Shown: piece by piece, positions 1 through 6,198 of the stretch
Layout: every line of letters starts with the position of its first letter
Numbering within the stretch: the stretch's first letter is position 1
Origin: Actinomycetota bacterium
GTDB lineage: Bacteria > Actinomycetota > CADDZG01 > WHSQ01
Length of the DNA stretch: 8,076 nucleotides
Reading direction: 5' to 3'
Assembly: GCA_013695055.1 (NCBI GenBank)
Contig: JACDBF010000447.1
Span: 1-8,076 of the forward strand
Translations under genes and position numbers: made by a program
Notes under the pieces: model-generated
Told to the model about the DNA's origin: nothing
Seen by the model: only the letters and a program-made list of their open reading frames with translations
Database searches by the model: none

Positions 1-1619
1 TCCTCGTCGAGCTCCCCCACGCGCGCGCGTTCGCGTCCCGCGAGAAAGACGCCGAACAGACCGCGATCGGGAATGGTTCCGCCCGAGGTGACCGCTAGGC
101 TCTGCGCGTTCGAGCGGGCGGTCAGAATGCCCGTCGCTCGGTCCCAGCTCAGGCGCGGCCGCAGCTCGGCGAATTGGTGTGAGGGATAGCGTCCTGAGAG
201 CATGTCGAGGGTTGCTTCAAAAGCGCTGGCCGGTAAGTCGTGAAAGGGGGCCGCGCGCGCGATGATGGCTTCGAGGTCGCCCTCTTCCCAATCGTCCATG
301 GCGACCATGGCGACGATCTGCTGAGCAAGAACGTCCAGCGGATTGCGCGGGCATCGAGACGCCTCAATGAGGCCGGCGCGCATGCGCTCGGAGACGACCG
401 CGCACTCGAGCAGGTCTCCTCGATACTTGGGAAACATGACCCCGCGGCTCACGGCCCCAACCTGATGCCCGGCTCTTCCGATGCGCTGCAATCCCGAAGC
501 AACGGAGCCCGGTGCCTCGACCTGAACCACCAGCTCCACATCGGCCATGTCTATCCCGAGCTCTAACGAGCTGGTCGCCACTACTGCCGACAGCCTTCCG
601 GCTTTGAGGTCCTCTTCGATGAGGCGTCGGCGTTCCTTGCTCACCGACCCGTGATGAGCGCGCGCCACCTCGTCGCCGGCGATCTCGTTGAGATGGTTGC
701 ACAAACGTTCGGCCAGACGGCGCGAGTTGACGAACACGATCGTGCTCGAGTTTTTCCTTATCAGCTCGAGGATGCGCCCCTCGATATGCGGCCACGCGCT
801 GGCGCGCGCCACCGCCTCGAGCGACTCTTCCTCGATCTCTCTTTCCCCTCCATTTGAAGTCACGTCGCCGGTGATCTCCCCTGGCTGCGTCATGTCTTCC
901 ACGGGCACGACGATAGAAAGGTCGAACGTCTTGGTCGCGACCGGGTTGACCACGGTTACCGGATGCACGCCCCCCAGGAAGCGGGCGACTTCATCGGGGG
1001 GCCGGACCGTGGCCGACAGGCCCAGCCTTTGTAGCGGCCGCCCGGCGAGATGATCGAGTCGCTCGAGACTCACGGCGAGGTGCGCCCCCCGCTTGTTACC
1101 GGCAAGAGCGTGGACTTCGTCGACGATCACCGTATCGACATACCGCAACGCAGCGCGCGCCTGTGACGTGAGGATGAGAAACAACGACTCCGGGGTGGTG
1201 ATCAAGATGTCTGGAGGGGCGGACGCGAACTTGCGGCGCTCCTCTTGGGGCGTATCCCCCGTGCGCACCGACACTCGGATGTCCGAAGCTTTGAGACTCA
1301 AACGTCCCGCAGCCGCGCGCACGCCGCTCAGCGGCGTCCGCAAGTTGCGCTCGATGTCTGCCGCCAGAGCCTTGAGGGGCGAGACGTAGATCACGCGCAA
1401 CCGCTCCTTATCATCGACCTCGGGTCTTGCGGCGAGCCGGTCGATGGACCACAGAAAGCCCGCCAGCGTCTTTCCCGAGCCGGTGGGTGCAATGACCAGC
1501 GCGTTGCGGCCTTCGGCTATCGCCTCCCAGGCCCCCCACTGCGCGGGAGTGGGCTCCCGAAACGCGCCTTCGAACCAAGCGCGCGTTGCGGGAGAGAATC
1601 GCTCGAGGACCTCACGCTC
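1..1619 (-). CDS. lhr: Lhr-type large ATP-dependent DNA helicase, N-terminal part (3' end beyond left edge)
   Basis: I translated this frame by hand: it is open for 539 codons from 1619 to the window edge. Counting from 1619 as codon 1, it has Walker A APTGSGKT at about 44-51 (near 1490-1467), Walker B DEVH at 167-170 (1121-1110), SAT at 202-204, and QRIGRAGHQVG at about 378-388. A winged-helix stretch begins with PRNPLDVLAQQI, and TSGGTIPDRG lies near the visible end. This order, especially the last two segments, is typical of Lhr, a superfamily 2 helicase that moves 3'-5' on single-stranded DNA, unwinds DNA and RNA:DNA hybrids, and takes part in DNA repair. Bacterial Lhr is commonly about 1500 aa, so roughly a third is visible. 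The start is a problem: TGA and TAG (1625-1620) lie in frame just upstream, and no ATG, GTG or TTG occurs before codon 74 (TTG at 1400), which is past Walker A. A one-base loss near 1610-1616 would join the frame to ATG at 1642, directly abutting the nhaA stop, or to GTG at 1615. Family call is firm; start is unresolved. Confidence 0.93.
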
Positions 1620-1642
1620 CTATCATCGCCCGTGCGTGCCAT
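1608..1642 (-). other. Probable one-base deletion at the lhr 5' end
   Basis: ATG at 1642-1640 directly follows the nhaA stop codon, and reads 11 sensible codons before leaving the Lhr frame. GTC at 1610 opens the conserved Lhr start segment VLERFSPATRAWF. The distance from ATG 1642 to 1610 is 32 bases, one short of a multiple of three. Adding one base after GTG-AG (for example AGC) would give a product containing SVLERFSP, a believable Lhr N-terminus. An AGGAG at 1621-1617 sits six bases before GTC 1610, so a substitution turning GTC into a start codon is a second possibility. Whether this is an assembly error or a real mutation cannot be told from the window. Confidence 0.6.
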
Positions 1643-2945
1643 CTATTTGCCCGGGGGCGGCGTCCGCAAGACGAGGGTGGCGGCGGCCGCGGCGATCAGC
1701 GATGCCGCTAACAAGCCGACTTTCGACGCATCTACTAGGGCCGGGTCCGAGTAGGCGCGCTCGGCCACGAACAACGAGACCGTAAAACCCACTGCGGCCA
1801 CCGTCCCGGCGCCGGTGATGTGCCGCCAGCCGATCTCCGCGGGCAAGGACGCGATTCCAAATCTCACCGCCAGCCACGCGAATCCGGTGATGCCCACGAG
1901 CTTGCCGGCCACGCGCGCCACTACGAGCCCGCGCGCCACCGGAGAGGAAAACATGCCCGCCAGGGTTTGCGAGTCGAGCACGAGGCCCGCGTTGCCAAGC
2001 GCAAACAACGGCAGAACCACGTAGCTGGTGTAGGGATGCAGGCTTTGCTCGAGGCGTTCGGCGACCGGTTGCAATTCCTCGGGCCGGGCCGGGGGATCTC
2101 GGTCGCCGCTGCGGACAGGACTGCGGCGCAGAGCCTTCGAGATCCGCCGAGGTCCCACCGACGCCGGACTCAACGCGTGCGCTGGAGTCATGAGACCGAG
2201 TACGACGCCCGCGATGGTGGCGGGCACGCCCGAACGCAAGATGGCGAGCCATACGGCGACCCCCACGAGCACGTACAACGGCACCCACCTAACATCGAGG
2301 CCCTTCAGCGCGCCGACGGCGCCTACGAGCAACAACGCGACCCCGAGAGCCGCGGCATCGATGGTGTCGGAGTAGAAGAGCGCTATGACGATGATCGAGC
2401 CGACGTCGTCGACGATGGCCAGGGTGAGCAGAAACACGGTTAGGCCGGCCGGGAGGCGGGGGCCCAGCAGCGCCAAGGCGCCAACTGCGAAGGCGATGTC
2501 GGTGGCCATCGGCACCCCCCATCCCGTAGCGCCCGGCCCCCCGGCAGTGAGCCCCGCGAAGATCAGGGCCGGTAGGGCCATCCCGCCCACGGCGGCGACG
2601 ATGGGGTAGAGCCGCGGCGCGCCGGTCGCTCAGCTCGCCGCTCGCGAGCTCGCGCTTGATCTCGAGGCCGACGACGAAGAAGAAGAGCGTCATGGCGCCG
2701 TCGTTTACCCAGCCCCGCAGGCTCTCGACGAGCTCGAAACCCGCGAGTCGCACCGGCACTTCCCAACCCCAGAGCTCCCCGTAGGTGGCGCCCCACGGCG
2801 AGTTCGCCCACGACAACGCCACGAGCGTCGCGGCCAATAAGGCGAGCGCTCCGGAGGATTCGATAACGAGGAAGGCTCGCAGCGCCCTGACCATCATGCG
2901 CGGCACGCCGGCCCCTGGTGTCGTGCGTTCCGGCGGTTCGCGCAT
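1643..2945 (-). CDS. nhaA: NhaA-type Na+/H+ antiporter, interrupted by a single-base frameshift
   Basis: NhaA is an inner-membrane antiporter that expels Na+ in exchange for protons, giving salt and alkaline pH tolerance. The gene is split into two overlapping frames: 2945 to about 2607 encodes the N-terminal part (VGLEIKRELASGELSDRR), and about 2602 to 1643 the rest. Removing one C from the CCCC at 2606-2603 yields AAALPIVAAVGGM and a 433-residue protein, a normal length for longer NhaA members. Key residues are present in restored numbering: TDIAFA with D149 (like E. coli D133), the ion-binding pair in AIVDDVGS at D179-D180 (like D163-D164), and K348 in VAGKLVG (like K300). Several hydrophobic membrane segments and a conserved LHPYTSYVVLPLFALGNAG stretch follow an Arg-rich loop. 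The start at 2945 is supported by AGGAGG 11 bases upstream; ATG at 2897 or 2894 (residues 17-18) is an alternative. The stop at 1643 directly abuts a candidate lhr ATG. As written in this sequence the gene would not make full-length NhaA. Confidence 0.93.
2603..2606 (-). other. Frameshift site in nhaA at a four-base C run
   Basis: On the coding strand the run reads GCT CTA CCC CAT CGT, which turns the NhaA frame into an Arg-rich nonsense stretch. With three Cs it reads GCT CTA CCC ATC GTC GCC GCC GTG, that is ALPIVAAV, as expected for the segment before the conserved GGM..PALI motif of NhaA. The exact base is inferred: an indel elsewhere between about 2595 and 2630 could also restore the frame, but the homopolymer gives the best family match. 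Confidence 0.8.
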
Positions 2946-3029
2946 TCCGGCTGGATCCTCCTGGTCGCGTTCGGCTAACCGTCGACCAGACTTCCCGACA
3001 CACCGGAGTCGATGATAGTCGGCAACGCC
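2946..3029. other. 84-base gap between adnB and nhaA
   Basis: This is the only sizeable intergenic space in the window. Apart from the nhaA ribosome binding site I see no convincing -10/-35 pair and no strong hairpin followed by a T run. The absence of a terminator is compatible with read-through from adnB into nhaA, but a promoter not matching the standard consensus cannot be excluded. Confidence 0.5.
2957..2962 (-). promoter_or_regulatory. Shine-Dalgarno sequence for nhaA
   Basis: The minus strand reads AGGAGG here, a perfect anti-16S match, with 11 bases before ATG 2945-2943. Spacing is slightly long but workable, and this supports 2945 over the internal ATG codons. Confidence 0.7.
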
Positions 3030-6000
3030 TCAGCCTGAGTAAGGGCGCGTGAGAGGGTCCCCGCCGTCGAGGAACGCGTACGTCAGGATGACCGAACCGC
3101 CCTCCGGAACCAGGCCGTTCGCCACCAGGGCCCGGGCATAGACGGCCAGCTGATCGATCTCGCCCGGCTCGAAGCGTCCGCCGGTCTTGAAGTCGACGAT
3201 CTCAAACCCGCCGTCGTCGGTCTCGTACACGGCGTCGATTCTGCCCCGCACGATGTCATCGCCCACCCTCAGCGAGAAAGGAATCTCGATCATCGGCTCG
3301 CCTGAGGGAAGCCGTCCGATCGCGCGATCCCCGAAACCGAGCTCGGCCCAGCGGGCGAGCTTGACTTGGACTTCGTCGTCGCCTCCGACGAGCATGGGCT
3401 CGTCGAGCTCGTCTTCCTCGGGAAAAGGCGCGGCCGTCCACAACGGCTCGTTGCGAGCCCGGCTGTGCTCTTCGATGGCCCGGTGAACCTCGGTGCCGAG
3501 GCGGCGCGCGGCACTCGGTCGCTCGGGAGCGGAGCGGGCCACAGAGCGTGCGCCGGGCGCTCCCTGCTCAAGTCCTATGAAGTCGGTTGCCGAGATGATG
3601 CGGGTGGCCTTCACTCCGTCAGACTCGCCCGCGGAGCTTGCCTTCTCGATGAGCGCGAGCTCGGCGTCCAGGCGACTGCGGAGCTCCACCAGGGCAACCC
3701 CTTGGTCGGTCGGAAGTCCCTCGGTCAAAGTCTCGAGACTCTGATCGCCTTCGATGACGGCCTCGGCCGCTGCTCCCCAACCTTGCTCGAAAAGCGGATC
3801 GTCCGCCCCCGGCCTCGCCTCCGGAGGCCACGCGCGGCGCGACTCGAGCGCGCCGAACAGCGGGTTCTCTAAGGGCTCCTCGGCTTCGACCACCACCTCG
3901 AGCAGGCCCCTTTCCTCGAGCACACGCACCTCATCCCAGAACAGAGAAGGTCCTTTGCTCCTCTTGTCACGCCCGTACCACCACGCGGCCGTCACCGACA
4001 AGCTCTGCCGCGCGCGCGTGAGAGCGACGTAGAAGAGACGCCTTTCATCCTCGCGCACGCGCTCTTTGACCGCCTTCTTGAAGTCGCCGAGCTTGCCCGT
4101 AAAGCGCGGCATGTAGTCCTTGTCCTCACGCACCTCATAGGGCAGCTCCGTGTAGGAGGTCAGCGGATTGCTGGCTCTCTCATTTGGAAAGATCGAGTAG
4201 ACGTACTCGTCGTTGGCGTTCTTGGACGCGCTGACCGATGGCACGAAGACGCATTCGAACTCCAATCCTTTGGCAGCGTGAATGGTCATGAGCTTTACCG
4301 AGTCACCGGCAGCCGGCTGTGTGGCCTCGAGCGTCTCCTCCGCGTCGTCTGCGGCGTCGAGATAGGCGAGCAGGCTCCGCAGATCCGCGTCCCCCTCGAC
4401 CGGCGAGAAGGCGGCGACATGATCCAAGAGGGCGGCGAGGTTTTGGCGTGCCGCCGGAGCGCTCCGAGCCGTCGATGCCTCCAGGGCGTCGCCAAGCCCG
4501 GTCTCGAGGATGACCTCCTGAACGAGCTCGAGCAAGGGGGCCGTGGCACGCTTTCGAAGCCGAGCCAACCGGGCTTCAAAATCCACAAGCCGGCGGCGGG
4601 CCTCGGGCCCGAGGCCCTCGATCTCCTGGGCATGGGCGCAAGCTTCCAGCAGGGAAAACCCGACATCGCCCGGCTCCATGTCGTTCGCCAGCTCTTCGTC
4701 GCCCCCGGCGAGCCGCAGCTTGAGGTCATAGTTGCGATCGGCCGCCCAGCGCGCGCACCGAGCGAGGTCGCGGTAGTGGACGCGCCACCGAGGGCCGAGC
4801 AGCACCCTGGCGGCCCACCGGTTAGCCGCGGGCTTCGTATCCAGGCACCGCAACCAGGCCACGACCTCAATCACTTCGGGGGTCTGCAGCAGGCCGCCGA
4901 GCCCGACGATCTCGACGGGAATGTCGCGCTTGTCGAGTGCTTCGATGATGGCGGCCATGGCCGCCTTACGCCGCACCAGGACGCCGATGTCGCGCCATGC
5001 AACCGTCCCTTTCCCTTGCTTGGGCGCGTCCTGGTGCAACCGCTCGCATTCCGATGCGATCCACTCGGCCTCCGAGCGCTCGTCGGAGAACAGTCCGAGC
5101 GCCACGCGGCCTTCACCATTGTCCGGATAAGCGTGTAGCGGGGCTCCCGGCCTGCGCGCTTCGGGTATGCGAGAGACGATGTCGTTGGCGACCTCCAAGA
5201 TCCTGCTGCCCGAACGGAAGTTCTCGGACAACGAGATCTCGCCGTAGGTCCCTTCCTTCCGGGGGAAGTGGCCGGGAAAGCCGATGAGGTTGTACATGGT
5301 TGCTCCCCGGAACGCGTAGATGGCCTGGCGCGCGTCGCCGACCGCGGTCACGGCTCCGCCGCGCGGAACGAGGGCCTGGATGAGGCGGCGCTGGGCTACG
5401 TTCGTGTCCTGATACTCGTCGAGCAGCACGATCGGGAATCGTTCCTGGTAGGAGCGGCGTACCAGAGAATGACCCTCGAGGATCTCGACCGCTTTGGTGA
5501 TCTGGTCGGAGAAGTCGATCCGCCCGTGGCGTTGCTTTGCGACTTGGTATGCGGCCACAGCCCGGCACAGCTCCTTGCGCCTTCGGGCCACGATCATGCT
5601 CTCTTCGTCCAAGGACTTCGAGGACAAGAGCCCGTCCGCGGCCGCTTCGACGTCTGCGACTGTGATGACGTGATCTGCCACCGCCGATGCGAGCGCGAGC
5701 GTCGACCGCACCAAGGTGGCGGCCGTACGGAGCTCGATCGCGTCGAAGGCGGGGAGGTCGTTGATACAGGTGAGAACGAGCTGCCACTGCTGGGCCTCCG
5801 ACAGCAGACCGGCTTCGGCTTCGACGCCCACCAGCAAACCGTGGTCCCGAACGATCGAGGCTGCGAATGCGTTGTACGTCTGCACCGTAGCTTCGCCCCG
5901 CGACCAAGATCCGTGGGCGTCGTCGATCACATCGAGCGCCGCGTTCACGCGCTCTTCGAGCTCGCCCGCGGCCTTGTTCGTGAACGTGAGGCCCAGGATC

Positions 6001-6185
6001 TGAGATGGAGCAATGCCTTTGTTCTCGATGATCCAGGCGATGCGTGCGGCCATGATGGCGGTCTTGCCGGCGCCGGCGCCGGCGACTAGATAGACGGGCT
6101 CGAGCGGGTGAGCGATCGCCAGCCATTGCTCTTCGGTGGGGTCATAGCCTTTGAGTGCCGCCCTGACCGCAGCGCTGGTCTTCAT
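3030..6185 (-). CDS. adnB: AdnB-type UvrD-like helicase with C-terminal RecB-family nuclease domain
   Basis: The 1051-residue product is a superfamily 1A motor joined to a PD-(D/E)XK nuclease. Motor motifs in order: Q20; Walker A AGAGAGKT at 35-42; TFTNKAAGE at 67-75; Walker B DEYQDTN at 256-262; GDARQAIYAFRGA at 283-295; LSENFRS at 319-325; MTIHAAKGLEFE from 633; RRLFYVALTRAR at 715-726. The nuclease domain has H901 (LGTEVH), D984 (RGRIDAV), D998-F-K1000 (VDFKTGG) and Q1012 (QLAVYA), the full RecB-type catalytic set. In mycobacterial AdnAB, AdnB is the subunit whose motor tracks the 3' strand, while the pair resects DNA ends for homologous recombination. Length, domain order and position just after an Fe-S partner fit AdnB (mycobacterial members about 1100 aa). 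ATG 6185 is preferred over a longer in-frame reading from 6248 because it overlaps the adnA stop as ATGA and has GGGAG eight bases upstream. A generic UvrD/PcrA helicase is excluded by the nuclease domain. AddA or RecB remain remote alternatives. Confidence 0.9.
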   Translation of the reverse strand: MKTSAAVRAALKGYDPTEEQWLAIAHPLEPVYLVAGAGAGKTAIMAARIAWIIENKGIAPSQILGLTFTNKAAGELEERVNAALDVIDDAHGSWSRGEATVQTYNAFAASIVRDHGLLVGVEAEAGLLSEAQQWQLVLTCINDLPAFDAIELRTAATLVRSTLALASAVADHVITVADVEAAADGLLSSKSLDEESMIVARRRKELCRAVAAYQVAKQRHGRIDFSDQITKAVEILEGHSLVRRSYQERFPIVLLDEYQDTNVAQRRLIQALVPRGGAVTAVGDARQAIYAFRGATMYNLIGFPGHFPRKEGTYGEISLSENFRSGSRILEVANDIVSRIPEARRPGAPLHAYPDNGEGRVALGLFSDERSEAEWIASECERLHQDAPKQGKGTVAWRDIGVLVRRKAAMAAIIEALDKRDIPVEIVGLGGLLQTPEVIEVVAWLRCLDTKPAANRWAARVLLGPRWRVHYRDLARCARWAADRNYDLKLRLAGGDEELANDMEPGDVGFSLLEACAHAQEIEGLGPEARRRLVDFEARLARLRKRATAPLLELVQEVILETGLGDALEASTARSAPAARQNLAALLDHVAAFSPVEGDADLRSLLAYLDAADDAEETLEATQPAAGDSVKLMTIHAAKGLEFECVFVPSVSASKNANDEYVYSIFPNERASNPLTSYTELPYEVREDKDYMPRFTGKLGDFKKAVKERVREDERRLFYVALTRARQSLSVTAAWWYGRDKRSKGPSLFWDEVRVLEERGLLEVVVEAEEPLENPLFGALESRRAWPPEARPGADDPLFEQGWGAAAEAVIEGDQSLETLTEGLPTDQGVALVELRSRLDAELALIEKASSAGESDGVKATRIISATDFIGLEQGAPGARSVARSAPERPSAARRLGTEVHRAIEEHSRARNEPLWTAAPFPEEDELDEPMLVGGDDEVQVKLARWAELGFGDRAIGRLPSGEPMIEIPFSLRVGDDIVRGRIDAVYETDDGGFEIVDFKTGGRFEPGEIDQLAVYARALVANGLVPEGGSVILTYAFLDGGDPLTRPYSG

Positions 6186-6198
6186 GCCGGCAGCTCCC
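6182..6198 (-). promoter_or_regulatory. adnA/adnB ATGA overlap with ribosome binding site
   Basis: The adnB start ATG (6185-6183) and the adnA stop TGA (6184-6182) share bases as ATGA. A GGGAG at 6198-6194, inside the last adnA codons, lies eight bases before the start. This arrangement indicates translational coupling and would help produce the two subunits in equal amounts, as expected for a heterodimer. Confidence 0.8.

Noticed and set aside
364..795. Minus-strand 143-codon frame inside lhr
   Set aside because: It is out of phase with the Lhr frame, which I translated through this stretch and found to hold the RecA2 helicase motifs. The alternative product is Arg-rich and unrecognisable.
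240..1785. Plus-strand open frames over lhr (for example 240-566, 1245-1754, 1444-1785)
   Set aside because: They are antisense to the Lhr helicase motifs and Arg/Ala/Pro-rich without a family signature.
1623..2288. Minus-strand 221-codon frame overlapping the nhaA 3' half
   Set aside because: Its translation is Arg/Gly-rich and out of frame with the membrane segments and conserved residues of NhaA in the 1643-stop frame.
2989..3010. Possible hairpin between adnB and nhaA
   Set aside because: The stem is about six pairs including a wobble, then a C-C mismatch, and no T run follows, so it is too weak to call as a terminator or operator.
4278..6089. Long plus-strand open frames (4278-5138 and 5268-6089) opposite adnB
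   Set aside because: They lie wholly antisense to adnB, which carries all its motifs intact. Their translations show no recognisable domain and have the skewed composition typical of antisense frames in GC-rich DNA.
5113..6126. Minus-strand 337-codon frame inside adnB
   Set aside because: It is a shifted reading of the adnB motor region, Arg-rich, while the Walker A and DEYQDTN motifs are in the other frame.
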